Positions 18,832 through 27,826 of a stretch of 64,000 bases of DNA are shown here, piece after piece (positions within the stretch are counted from its first letter, which is position 1; each line of letters starts with the position of its first letter). The position numbers were made by a program, and so were the translations under genes. Location: NCBI RefSeq assembly GCF_001606025.1, contig NZ_CP014945.1:2914001-2978000 (forward strand), written 5' to 3'. The notes beneath the pieces were generated by a model that was not told the origin of the DNA, searched no databases, and worked only from the letters and a program-made list of their open reading frames with translations. This DNA is from Psychrobacter alimentarius. Its GTDB lineage: Bacteria; Pseudomonadota; Gammaproteobacteria; Pseudomonadales; Moraxellaceae.

Positions 18832-21192
18832 TTAATTCAAACGGCTGACCCCGTCATTGATGAGTTTTGGTGTGATAAATATCAACAGCTCCTGTTTATC
18901 GTTGTTGCGCACGTCCTTGCGGAACGCACGACCAATGTATGGCAAATCTCCTAAGAAAGGTACTTTACTCACCTCATTATTGGTACGGTTTCTAAAGACA
19001 CCACCCAACACGACGGTTTGACCGTCTTCTATAGTCACATTGGTTGAAATAGAATCTTCAGCAATAGCAACTTGACCATCAAGAGACCTAATTGGTGTGC
19101 CGTTGGTAATAAGCAATTGCAAACCAATCTTACCATCTGGCGTAATATTTGGTGTGGCCTCTAGACTTAATGCCGCCTCTCTAAAGCTGGTCGTTGTAGC
19201 ACCGCTTGCTGATGCTTCTTGATAAGGAATCTGAGTACCAGAAGACACTTTCGCTGTTTGCTTGTCAGCCGTCAAAACTTTCGGAGTAGAAATGACCTCA
19301 CCACGGTTATCCGCTTGCAATGCTGATAATTCAAGATCAAGCATGACATCAGACAGGCTAAGTAAGCCAAAGGCAATGCTACCCGCTGGATTAGCCACTC
19401 CTAAATCAACATTTAGATTATCAGGACGGGTAATATCGTAAGAAGGATAAGAAACCGTTTGACCGTTGATTGTCGTTGTTTCAATGTCAAAGTCTTTAAG
19501 ATCCGCTAGTGTTTGGTTGCTACCGCCCACCAATAAGCTGCGATTATTGGCAGCGCCATTGGATAAAATACCCCAACGTACACCAATTTCTTTACTAAAG
19601 CTGTCAGTGGCACTCACAATTCTCGCTTCAATCATGACTTGACGCACGGGAATGTCAATCTTCCCAATCAATGTACGGATATTCTCAATACTATTCGCGA
19701 CATCTTTAATAATCAACGTATTGGTACGCTCGTCAACTGTTACTGTTCCGCGATCGGACAACAATGTATTGTTGTCATTGGCACGGTTTGCAATACCGCT
19801 ACTACTGGCGCCACCCGTCGATCCACTCCCTTGAGAAATCAGGGTCAATACATCTTGTGCTTTGGCATAGCTCAGACGAATATATTCAGTACGCAGTGGG
19901 GCAAAAGATTCAACCGCTTGCTGCGCCTCAAGTTCACGCGCTTCTTGCTCAGCAAGTTCAGTAGCAGGTGCCACCAAAATAACATTGCCATTTTCGCGTT
20001 TGCCTAGATTTTTACTTTTTAGGATAATATCAAGTGCCTGATCCCACGGCACATTAATCAGTCGTAAAGTAATATTACCAGTGACCGAATCATTCGCTAC
20101 AATATTCATTTCTGTGAACTGTGCTAAAATATCTAAAACACTGCGAATTTCGACGTCTTGGAATTCCATAGACAGCGGCTCACCGCTATACACTCTTTCT
20201 TCAAGCGTTGGCTCACGTAGCAATTCAGGCTTACTGATGCTAATATTTAACTGATTACCTGATTGATAAGCTTGATATTCATAATCGTCCGCCATGTTAA
20301 TAGTGATAACACCATTTTGACCTTGATTTTGTGTATCAATGCTACTCACAAGACCGCTATTAACATTCAAACGACGTAGTAGATTTCTAGGTACAGTGCT
20401 GCCAGTTAAGCGTACGACCAATTTATTGCCTTGACGTTGCACATCAACCGGAATGGCTTCGTTAGCAAGTACCATGCTAACATCACCGCCGCCATCGTTA
20501 CCTGCCGAAAAATTGACTGCGCTCAGACCATCATAACTGTATTGTTTACTGACCTGTGCAGAAGCAAGTTGTGGATTTAATAATGGATTAACTCGTACTA
20601 CCATTGTATCCGCTGGTACCTCATTTTTTACTGCCGTCGCGCTGGTTGTACGCACAGCAACAGGGGCAACGCTAGTCTCGACAATTGGCGTAACAACTGC
20701 AGTGGTGGTCATTCCATTACTGTTGTTAAGTACGTCTTGAACTGGGTCGTTAGTCATAGCGGGGCGAGCAGGATCTGTGATGGTTAGTAATAGATCATTA
20801 CCTTCAATCTCTGTCGTATAATTGCCTGACTGTTTAAGACCGACGATAAGACGCGTGGTGCTATCACTACTTAAAGTAGTAACCTCATTGACCATCCCAA
20901 TATTGTATTCATTAAAACGGCTTACCAAGCCGTTTTGTACTTGTTCAAAATCTAGTACCAAACGACTCGGATCATCAAGCTGGTAAGCAGCAGGTAATAC
21001 GGGAGCGCCTGCGAAACCCAAGCGCATTTGTGTTACTGCTGGCGCGGTTTGTACCACAGAGATGTTATTAATACGCTGTGCAGCATGGGCACTGTTACTC
21101 ACTGCTACCATACTAATTGCCAATGCTGAAATGGCAAAAGCAGAAGACACGCGGTTGCTCATCATCATTACCTTGTTATTGCGTACTGTCAT
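18832..21192 (-). CDS. pilQ: type IV pilus secretin PilQ
   Basis: Outer-membrane secretin through which type IV pili extend, also used for DNA uptake. It has 786 residues. The signal peptide cleaves near NSAHA-AQ (about 37). Two AMIN peptidoglycan-binding domains (about 45-125 and 225-320) follow, then the STN/N0 domain (EFQDVEIRSVLDILAQF), an N1 domain with a Gly/Ser-rich loop (GSGSTGGASSSG), and the secretin core (PKVLTADKQTAKVSSGTQIPY, VVLGGVF, PFLGDLPYIGRAF). The ATG at 21192 is chosen; an in-frame TTG at 21207 overlaps the Shine-Dalgarno AGGA. Confidence 0.95.
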   Translation of the reverse strand: MTVRNNKVMMMSNRVSSAFAISALAISMVAVSNSAHAAQRINNISVVQTAPAVTQMRLGFAGAPVLPAAYQLDDPSRLVLDFEQVQNGLVSRFNEYNIGMVNEVTTLSSDSTTRLIVGLKQSGNYTTEIEGNDLLLTITDPARPAMTNDPVQDVLNNSNGMTTTAVVTPIVETSVAPVAVRTTSATAVKNEVPADTMVVRVNPLLNPQLASAQVSKQYSYDGLSAVNFSAGNDGGGDVSMVLANEAIPVDVQRQGNKLVVRLTGSTVPRNLLRRLNVNSGLVSSIDTQNQGQNGVITINMADDYEYQAYQSGNQLNISISKPELLREPTLEERVYSGEPLSMEFQDVEIRSVLDILAQFTEMNIVANDSVTGNITLRLINVPWDQALDIILKSKNLGKRENGNVILVAPATELAEQEARELEAQQAVESFAPLRTEYIRLSYAKAQDVLTLISQGSGSTGGASSSGIANRANDNNTLLSDRGTVTVDERTNTLIIKDVANSIENIRTLIGKIDIPVRQVMIEARIVSATDSFSKEIGVRWGILSNGAANNRSLLVGGSNQTLADLKDFDIETTTINGQTVSYPSYDITRPDNLNVDLGVANPAGSIAFGLLSLSDVMLDLELSALQADNRGEVISTPKVLTADKQTAKVSSGTQIPYQEASASGATTTSFREAALSLEATPNITPDGKIGLQLLITNGTPIRSLDGQVAIAEDSISTNVTIEDGQTVVLGGVFRNRTNNEVSKVPFLGDLPYIGRAFRKDVRNNDKQELLIFITPKLINDGVSRLN

Positions 21193-21220
21193 GTATGTAT
21201 TCCTCAAAAAATCTGCCGAC

Positions 21221-21754
21221 TTAGCTTATGGGGGAAACCAGCGACTGGGGTTTTTCAACAAACCCAGCGCGGCTGTCTGGCACAATTTCAATCAAGTTAA
21301 TCTGAGTCGGCGTGATTTCAACAATACGGCCGTCATTTAATCCAAGATAATCACCTACTTTTACGCTGGCAACTGAGCCATCAGGGCGTTGTATCAACGC
21401 ATATTGCTGACCTTCAGGTGAAATCACCACACCGCGAAAGATCAGTTGTGATAGCTCATACTGTTCAAGAGGTTGTTTTACCCTTGTAATATCAGGGCGC
21501 ACGCCATCGATAGAAGTGGTAGGACCGTCTACATTGACCAAGCTCGGCGGCAGAAATGGGCTACGCTGTGCACTGGCACTATAAACAAAGTCTTCTACCA
21601 ATTCAGCCTTAGGTGGTGGCTCAATAGGCTGTGCAGGTTGATTACGTATATCGGCCATTGCTTGTTCTGCCATACCAATACGATCTGTACATCCTGTGAT
21701 TGATAAAGCAGCAATGCTCAAAGCCAGTAGCGTGGGCAGTTTTTGAATAGTCAT
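21221..21754 (-). CDS. pilP: type IV pilus lipoprotein PilP
   Basis: A 177-residue inner-membrane lipoprotein that links PilN/PilO to the periplasmic domains of PilQ. The lipobox SITGC lies at about residue 22. A Pro-rich linker and the beta-sandwich HR domain follow (LSQLIFRGVVISPEGQQYA, VKVGDYLG). Its ATG overlaps the pilO stop by one base (TAATG), indicating translational coupling. The pilQ ATG follows 28 bp downstream. Confidence 0.93.
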   Translation of the reverse strand: MTIQKLPTLLALSIAALSITGCTDRIGMAEQAMADIRNQPAQPIEPPPKAELVEDFVYSASAQRSPFLPPSLVNVDGPTTSIDGVRPDITRVKQPLEQYELSQLIFRGVVISPEGQQYALIQRPDGSVASVKVGDYLGLNDGRIVEITPTQINLIEIVPDSRAGFVEKPQSLVSPIS

Positions 21755-22491
21755 TAATTGCCTCCAGCAGTATCAAGGGCGGCAGCAGCGTCACCTGCCG
21801 GAGCAGTTTCTTCACCCTCAGGAGCAGCCTCTTTTGAGCGGTACGTCTTGGTTTGTAATACCAAAGTCAGCTCCGGTAGCACATCCAGTGACGGTTGAGG
21901 GTTGCTGACCTCAAAATCGTGCATGGTGATGATTCGTGGCAAAGCGGCAAGACCACTGATAAAGCTACCAAATTGGTGGTACTCACCCAAAGCGGCAATG
22001 CGAATAGGTTGCTCAATAAAGAATTCATTTTCAATTTCAGGTTCTACTGAAATATCTTGAAAACGGATGTTACTACCTACGCCCGTCATGTTTATGCCTT
22101 CTACAAGCTCTGACACACGAGTATCCTTGGGTAGCTGATCCAGTAAGGTATTGAACTCTGTTTCCATTTGGACCACTTGGGCTTGATAGGCTTTCAGGTG
22201 ACGCGCGCGTGATTCTTTTTCACGGTAGCTTTCACGCAAGGTTTGTTGTTGACTTTCAGCCGCCGTGATCTCGTCGATCTTACTACTAATCGGTAACGCC
22301 CATGCCATTGCGGCAATAAAAGCGATAATAAGTCCGATGACCGTCACTTTTACTGGCGTTGGCCAGCTACCATAGTTTTCTGAATCTAACGACTCAAAAC
22401 TTCGACGGAACTCTTGTAAATCGAACTGCTTCTTAGGTTTCAGATCTGATTTTTTTGTTTTGACTAGGCTTTTTTTGCGGACAAGCTTCAT
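21754..22491 (-). CDS. pilO: type IV pilus inner-membrane protein PilO
   Basis: A 245-residue bitopic protein of the pilus alignment complex: basic cytoplasmic N-terminus (KKSLVKTKKSDLKPKK), one membrane helix (about 50-70, VTVIGLIIAFIAAMAWAL), a coiled coil, and a ferredoxin-like domain. The C-terminal tail is Ala/Glu-rich. It pairs with PilN. The start overlaps the pilN stop as ATGA. Position between pilN and pilP confirms the call despite low family conservation. Confidence 0.92.
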   Translation of the reverse strand: MKLVRKKSLVKTKKSDLKPKKQFDLQEFRRSFESLDSENYGSWPTPVKVTVIGLIIAFIAAMAWALPISSKIDEITAAESQQQTLRESYREKESRARHLKAYQAQVVQMETEFNTLLDQLPKDTRVSELVEGINMTGVGSNIRFQDISVEPEIENEFFIEQPIRIAALGEYHQFGSFISGLAALPRIITMHDFEVSNPQPSLDVLPELTLVLQTKTYRSKEAAPEGEETAPAGDAAAALDTAGGN

Positions 22492-23159
22492 GACGCACCT
22501 CCAAGCCCAGCATTAGTATTGGCATCAGCCTCAGCTGGCACCGCCGACTCTGACTGTACTTTCGTTGTTACCACAAACTGAACATAACTGTCTTCAGGAT
22601 AAACAGGGCGTGGCTGCTCGCCATCGCCAGTGGTCACAGGAGCGTTAAGAGCTGGCGGTGTTTCATAAGCACTAATATTTTGCTGAATATTGCTGACTGC
22701 TGAATTGCCCATCCATTTACTATTATCAAGATTGCGAATCAAGCTTGATACGATATTTGGATTATCAGCAAGACCAGTCAAAGTCAGAACATCGCCTTCA
22801 CGTTTTAGGTTGGTCAAATAGAGCGCAGGCGGTACGGCTCTAGCAAGATCATCCCACAAACGGACAGGCACAGGACGTCGACCTTGTAAATCCTGAATGA
22901 CCTGCATACGTGAGATGATATCTTCTCGGCGTTGCTCCAGACCATCGATTTCAGTCAACACCGCATCCAGGCGAGCGTTTTCTTGCTCAACCAGCGCATT
23001 GGCATCCAGCTGTTCATCTAGTTCATTATTAAAATAACTCCACGTGGCAAAGGCAGCCAGTAGAGTCAATAAAGTGATGGCAACCACCAGAGTTATAAAC
23101 TCTTTATTGCGACGTTCGCGCTCTTCTTGTCGCCACGGTAAAAGGTTAATACGAGCCAT
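22488..23159 (-). CDS. pilN: type IV pilus inner-membrane protein PilN
   Basis: 223 residues. The N-terminal MARINLLPWRQEERE is the conserved PilN peptide that docks into the PilM groove. One membrane helix (about 20-40), a coiled coil and a periplasmic ferredoxin-like domain (YLTNLKREGDVLTLTGLA) follow. The C-terminus is extended and low-complexity. Its ATG overlaps the pilM stop by one base (TGATG). Confidence 0.94.
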   Translation of the reverse strand: MARINLLPWRQEERERRNKEFITLVVAITLLTLLAAFATWSYFNNELDEQLDANALVEQENARLDAVLTEIDGLEQRREDIISRMQVIQDLQGRRPVPVRLWDDLARAVPPALYLTNLKREGDVLTLTGLADNPNIVSSLIRNLDNSKWMGNSAVSNIQQNISAYETPPALNAPVTTGDGEQPRPVYPEDSYVQFVVTTKVQSESAVPAEADANTNAGLGGAS

Positions 23160-24214
23160 CAGTCAAAGCTCCTTAACGCAAGACCGCAAGCGGCCATTAA
23201 ACTTGGTGCATCAATGGCCAATTGCTCATTGTCAATATGTGGTGCAATGGTCATATTGGTAAATGGATTGGCCACACTAACAGGCACACCAAGTCTCTGT
23301 TGAGCCATACCTGCAAGACCTGCTATAGCGCTACTGCCGCCAGCAAGCACTATATGATCGATACTACTGTATTGACTTGAAGAGAAATAAAATTGTAATG
23401 AACGGGTGATTTGTTGAATGGTATTTTCAATGAAAGGTGTCAATACTTCGATATAGTAGTCATCAGGCAAAGTACGCTCACGCTTACTAAACGCCGCTTC
23501 CTCAGCCGACAGACCATAACGATTCTGTATAGCTTCTGTCAGTTGAACACCACCAAATAGCTGTTCGCGACTATAGATAAACTCACCATTTTTGGCGATA
23601 TATAAGGTCGTTTGATTGTGCCCAATATCTACCAGTGCTACTAACTCTGGAAAATTTGTTAAACTATCGGCCATTAATCCAAAAGCACGCTCAATTGCAT
23701 GAGACTCGATGTCCATCACCTTGGTTTGCATACCGCCAAAAGTTAGGGCATCAACGCGTTGGTCGACGTTTTCTGAACGAGATGCAGCAAGCAATACTTG
23801 CACCATGTCATCGCTTATCAAAGAAGGACCCAAAACTTCGAAATCCAAATTGACGTCTTCCAATGGATAAGGAACATACTGATCGGCATCCAGACGTATT
23901 TGAGCTTCGCGCTCTACATCGCTTAGCGCGAGATCCATATCAATAATCTTGGTAATCACAGCCGAGCCTGATACGGCGGTTGCAGCATTGCTACCCCCAA
24001 CTTGACAACGCCTAGCGACAGTAGCAATAATATGACCAACCGCTTCTGTATCTACTAAAAGTTTATCAACGACCACACCTTCCGGCAGTCTCTCAATACC
24101 ATAAGACTTTAAGTGAAAAGCACCCTGTTGACGCTGTATGTCAACTAACTTCACTGAGGTGGCACAAATATCCACGCCAATCAAATGTCGACTTTTGGAA
24201 GTAAATAGCCTCAC
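23159..24214 (-). CDS. pilM: type IV pilus cytoplasmic assembly protein PilM
   Basis: A 351-residue actin-like ATPase fold protein that binds the PilN N-terminus and links the pilus motor to the alignment complex. Actin-fold phosphate loops are HLIGVDICATSVKLVD and ALVDIGHNQTTLYI, and the adenosine motif is IVLAGGSSAIAGL. It is the first gene of pilMNOPQ, divergent from mrcA across 193 bp. The layout matches Pseudomonas and Acinetobacter. Confidence 0.95.
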   Translation of the reverse strand: MRLFTSKSRHLIGVDICATSVKLVDIQRQQGAFHLKSYGIERLPEGVVVDKLLVDTEAVGHIIATVARRCQVGGSNAATAVSGSAVITKIIDMDLALSDVEREAQIRLDADQYVPYPLEDVNLDFEVLGPSLISDDMVQVLLAASRSENVDQRVDALTFGGMQTKVMDIESHAIERAFGLMADSLTNFPELVALVDIGHNQTTLYIAKNGEFIYSREQLFGGVQLTEAIQNRYGLSAEEAAFSKRERTLPDDYYIEVLTPFIENTIQQITRSLQFYFSSSQYSSIDHIVLAGGSSAIAGLAGMAQQRLGVPVSVANPFTNMTIAPHIDNEQLAIDAPSLMAACGLALRSFD

Positions 24215-24233
24215 AAACTCTATACCTTATATT

Positions 24234-24245
24234 AAGTGTACACTT
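24234..24245. promoter_or_regulatory. 12-bp perfect palindrome upstream of pilM
   Basis: AAGTGTACACTT lies 20 bp upstream of the pilM start codon, in the divergent pilM/mrcA spacer. A perfect 12-bp dyad could be a repressor site, but no regulator is known from the sequence. Confidence 0.3.
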
Positions 24246-24339
24246 TGATAGTTATTTGTAATAATTGAACACAATACTTTACTTAATAGAGAGATTCAAG
24301 CGTTTAAATTGGCTATGAAGGATAACTTACACATTTAGT

Positions 24340-24369
24340 GTGACCTGTGTATTTTGTTCAAGGTATAAT
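24340..24369 (+). promoter_or_regulatory. candidate sigma-70 promoter of mrcA
   Basis: A perfect -10 TATAAT (24364-24369) has GTGACC (24340-24345, 4 of 6 matches to consensus) 18 bp upstream. It lies about 40 bp before the mrcA ATG. Confidence 0.55.
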
Positions 24370-24407
24370 AGCTGACCTGTTGCAAATTTTACTTAATAAG
24401 CCTTATT

Positions 24408-27044
24408 ATGATTAAAAAAACTGCTACCGCTCGTCTCATTCATTTTTTGGTGGGACTTTTTATTGCCTGCTTAGCGTTAGCAGTTATATTAGCCCTCGCG
24501 GTGCCCATCGGTTTTTACGGTATGGCCATGTATCTATCGCCTACTTTGCCTAGCACTCAAGAAATAAAAACGGCAAATCTTGAAATGCCATTGCAGATTT
24601 ATAGCAGAGATGACAAGCTCATTGGCCAATATGGCAATCGCCTATCCCTACCAGTCACTTTTCAAGAAATCCCTGAAGACTTGACTCATGCTTTTTTAGC
24701 CGCAGAAGATTCCTCCTTTTTTCAACATAGTGGTATCAGTATTAAAGGTCTTGGTCGCGCAGTTACTGAAGTGGTTACTGATGACGAAGGGCAGACAGGT
24801 GGCTCTACTATCACCATGCAGGTCGCCAAAAACTACTTCTTGAGTCCTGAGCGCACGCTAAATCGTAAGCTGACTGAGCTTTTTTTGGCACGCAAAATGG
24901 AAGACGAGCTGAGTAAGAATGAGATTTTAACCCTTTATGTGAATAAAATTTATTTGGGTGAAGGCGCTTATGGCATTAGGGCTGCTGCCAAAAAATACTA
25001 TAGTAAATCATTAGACAACTTGACTATTGCTGAGATGGCCATGTTGGCAGGTTTGCCAAAAGCCCCTTCTAAATACAATCCAGTCGCCAATCCTACTCGA
25101 GCCCTGACTCGCCGCAACTGGATCATTGGACGTATGCATGAGCTGGGATATATTACTAAAGCACAGCGTGATGAAGCGATTAATGCACCAGTAGGCATAA
25201 ATCTGTACCAAGAAAAGCTTGATGTCAATATGCCTTATTTGGCAGAAATGACACGTGGTGCTTTGGTTGAGCGTTATGGTGAGCAAGTAATGCACAGTGG
25301 TTGGCGTGTCCGTCTTACCGTTGATAGCAAAGCACAGACCGATGCAGAAGCAGCCATACTAACGGGTCTAATCGCTTATGAGCATCGTCACGGTTGGCGC
25401 GGTGCAGAAGCGAATGATGAACCTTTAGAAAACTTCAGTCGCTATAGCAATATGTCTCCTGCTAAAGTCACCAAAGTCAACTATCGAAGTTTTGAAGCGA
25501 CCATGCCTTCTGGTGAGAATGTGACTGTGAACTGGTCTGGTATGAGCTGGGCGCGCAAGTATATCTCAGCCGACCGTGTTGGTTACCTTCCTGATAATGC
25601 CAGCCAAATTGTTAAGAAAAACGATATCGTTCGCGTGATACCTACTGCAAATGGCAACTGGCAGCTGGGACAAATTCCTAAAATACAAGGCAGTTTGGTT
25701 TCGCTAAATCCAGAAACGGGTGCAGTGAATGCATTGGTTGGTGGCTTTGACTTTAATCACAGTAAATTTAACCGTGCCTTACAAGGTTGGCGTCAACCAG
25801 GTTCTACTATCAAACCTCTTGTATATACCGCTGCACTAGAAAAAGGTTATCGTCCAGACAGTATTGTTTCAGATCGTCCTATCCAAGTAGGTGACTGGAA
25901 ACCAAAAAACTCTGATGCACGTTTCCTAGGTGATATTACCTTACGTCGTGGTCTCTACTTATCTCGTAACTTGGTCTCTATTCGTTTGCTACAGTCTATT
26001 GGTATTTCTGATGTACGCAACTTATTAGATGAGTTTGGCCTTGATAAAGAAAAGCTACCGACCACCTTATCGCTTGCATTAGGTGCAGGGCAAGCGACGC
26101 CATTACAAATGGCAACGGCCTATTCTACCTTTGCCAATGGTGGTCATCGTATACAACCTTACTTTATTGAACATATTTATAACTATAATAATGAGCTATT
26201 ATTTCAAGCTAATCCGCGTCACGCCTGCGCTTTGTGTTTCAATGAGCAGCTCGACACACTGAATAAAAAACTAGTAGAAGAACATGATCAGGCCACTACC
26301 AGTAGCACCACTGGCGATCAAGTCACCGATAAAGAACAAGATTCAGCATCTAATGATGACGAGTCGCAAAAATCTGAAGTCATGAATACAAGCGTTTATG
26401 ATGCCAGCCCGCAATCGGATCGTTTAAAAGCACCTGCCGTACAGTATACGATAGCAAAACAAGCGCCGCGCATACTAAAACCGAGAGTGGCTTTTGAGAT
26501 GGCAGATATCTTACGTGATGTGGTACAGCGCGGTACAGCGGTACGCGCAAAGGCTCTAGGCCGTGATGATATCGGCGGGAAGACGGGCACCACCAATGAT
26601 GCGAAAGATGCATGGTTTGCAGGTTTTCATCCTACCAATGCCACTGTTGTGTGGATGGGTTTTGATCAACCCTCTACGATGGGTCGCCGAGAATACGGCG
26701 GCGTGGCAGCCCTGCCCGTATGGATGGACTTTATGAAAGCTCAACTTAAAGACACGCCTCGCCAATGGGTCTCTATCAACAATCGCTCTAAATCTCAAAA
26801 ACAAAAGCAAAGAATTATTGAAATGACGGACGATGGCATTATTACGGATGAAGACTCTGAGGACAGCGCTGTTGAAAAACCTGTCAAAACCCAAGCCCAG
26901 CAGCGTAGAGTACCAGTTGATACCTCTGCTGACGAGACAAACACTTCATCACCAGCACGGTCTACTAACCGTGATGGCGATAGCGTGCCACAGAATCCTT
27001 TATCGGTGACGCCAGTCGATGAGATGCCTCCGATGCCAGAGTAA
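24408..27044 (+). CDS. mrcA: penicillin-binding protein 1A
   Basis: A bifunctional class A PBP that polymerises and cross-links peptidoglycan at the inner membrane. It has 878 residues: N-terminal anchor (about 10-38), glycosyltransferase domain (catalytic Glu about 100 in AEDSSFF, GGSTITMQVAKN), an OB-like domain, then the transpeptidase with Ser in GSTIKPL (about 466), SRN (about 519) and KTGTT (about 725). An acidic Ser/Asp/Gln-rich insertion lies at about 620-680, and the last 80 residues form a charged tail. The ribosome site before the ATG is weak. The gene diverges from pilM as in other Pseudomonadales. Confidence 0.94.
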   Translation: MIKKTATARLIHFLVGLFIACLALAVILALAVPIGFYGMAMYLSPTLPSTQEIKTANLEMPLQIYSRDDKLIGQYGNRLSLPVTFQEIPEDLTHAFLAAEDSSFFQHSGISIKGLGRAVTEVVTDDEGQTGGSTITMQVAKNYFLSPERTLNRKLTELFLARKMEDELSKNEILTLYVNKIYLGEGAYGIRAAAKKYYSKSLDNLTIAEMAMLAGLPKAPSKYNPVANPTRALTRRNWIIGRMHELGYITKAQRDEAINAPVGINLYQEKLDVNMPYLAEMTRGALVERYGEQVMHSGWRVRLTVDSKAQTDAEAAILTGLIAYEHRHGWRGAEANDEPLENFSRYSNMSPAKVTKVNYRSFEATMPSGENVTVNWSGMSWARKYISADRVGYLPDNASQIVKKNDIVRVIPTANGNWQLGQIPKIQGSLVSLNPETGAVNALVGGFDFNHSKFNRALQGWRQPGSTIKPLVYTAALEKGYRPDSIVSDRPIQVGDWKPKNSDARFLGDITLRRGLYLSRNLVSIRLLQSIGISDVRNLLDEFGLDKEKLPTTLSLALGAGQATPLQMATAYSTFANGGHRIQPYFIEHIYNYNNELLFQANPRHACALCFNEQLDTLNKKLVEEHDQATTSSTTGDQVTDKEQDSASNDDESQKSEVMNTSVYDASPQSDRLKAPAVQYTIAKQAPRILKPRVAFEMADILRDVVQRGTAVRAKALGRDDIGGKTGTTNDAKDAWFAGFHPTNATVVWMGFDQPSTMGRREYGGVAALPVWMDFMKAQLKDTPRQWVSINNRSKSQKQKQRIIEMTDDGIITDEDSEDSAVEKPVKTQAQQRRVPVDTSADETNTSSPARSTNRDGDSVPQNPLSVTPVDEMPPMPE

Positions 27045-27074
27045 ATCATACTATTAAGATTTAATGCATCACCA

Positions 27075-27113
27075 CAAAAAAGCCTGTTTAGTAATCACTG
27101 AACAGGCTTTTTT
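27075..27113. terminator. bidirectional terminator after mrcA
   Basis: The stem AGCCTGTT (27081-27088) pairs with AACAGGCT (27101-27108). A-rich and T-rich flanks serve the convergent mrcA and the 27131-27658 gene. Confidence 0.88.
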
Positions 27114-27130
27114 CTATCTGTTGATATTCT

Positions 27131-27658
27131 TTAAAACTCAACCATACCAGCGCGTAATTGCTCAATCAGCTCTAAAAGCTGCTGACGCCATTCACGTATC
27201 GTGGCTTCATCTGGCAACCACTGATTTGATAGCGTGACCACATTCACAATCAGATCGGATGCTTGTACCCTTCCATTGTTTGTACTGTCTTCTACCACCG
27301 TATCTGATGGTACGGCATATAAACAGCGCTGGTAAGCTCGTTCTACATCCGCAAGAAAACCTTGCTGTCGCAGCTGATGCAAGCGCTGAATTTCAGGAGA
27401 GACTTGAGTACGTTCTGCCAATGCCTTTTCCACATCTACCAAAGTTGGCATTGCCATGTTCAAACTGTAAAAATGGCTCAGCTCTTGTATGAATGCCAAA
27501 AAAGCGCCGTACAAATGAAAAATTGCTGTTTCACAATGTGCTTGATATAACTGCTTATCATTGGTGTTTCCTGCTGCTTGGCAAGAGAGGCGACAAAAAT
27601 AAAGCTTTTGATTGGTTCGATCTGCTTGATATTTGGCAACGCGAGTTTTACCTGCCAT
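27131..27658 (-). CDS. conserved hypothetical protein, possibly DUF6586-like
   Basis: 175 residues, mostly helical, without signal or membrane segment. The N-terminal region (RTNQKLYFCRLSCQ, ETAIFHLYGAFLAFIQELSHFY) resembles a small Pseudomonadales family of unknown function that I recall as DUF6586; this assignment is from memory and uncertain. It stands alone between two terminators, 3' to rpoC on the same strand and convergent with mrcA. No function is proposed. Confidence 0.6.
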   Translation of the reverse strand: MAGKTRVAKYQADRTNQKLYFCRLSCQAAGNTNDKQLYQAHCETAIFHLYGAFLAFIQELSHFYSLNMAMPTLVDVEKALAERTQVSPEIQRLHQLRQQGFLADVERAYQRCLYAVPSDTVVEDSTNNGRVQASDLIVNVVTLSNQWLPDEATIREWRQQLLELIEQLRAGMVEF

Positions 27659-27758
27659 TTGCTACTTATCCTTCTATGAATAGTGAATTAAGGCATGTTT
27701 TCCAGTGTACTATTTTTTTGGATAATAGCACCATGCCTTTCTTAATTTTTTACACCCA

Positions 27759-27791
27759 TAAAAAAGCCAGCATCTTAGGCTGGCTTTTTTG
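27759..27791 (-). terminator. terminator of rpoBC
   Basis: The stem AGCCAGC (27765-27771) pairs with GCTGGCT (27779-27785) around a 7-nt loop. T-runs lie on both strands. It starts about 40 bp after the rpoC stop. Confidence 0.88.
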
Positions 27792-27826
27792 TCAAATTAA
27801 GAAAGAATCAAAAATAGTTAATACGA

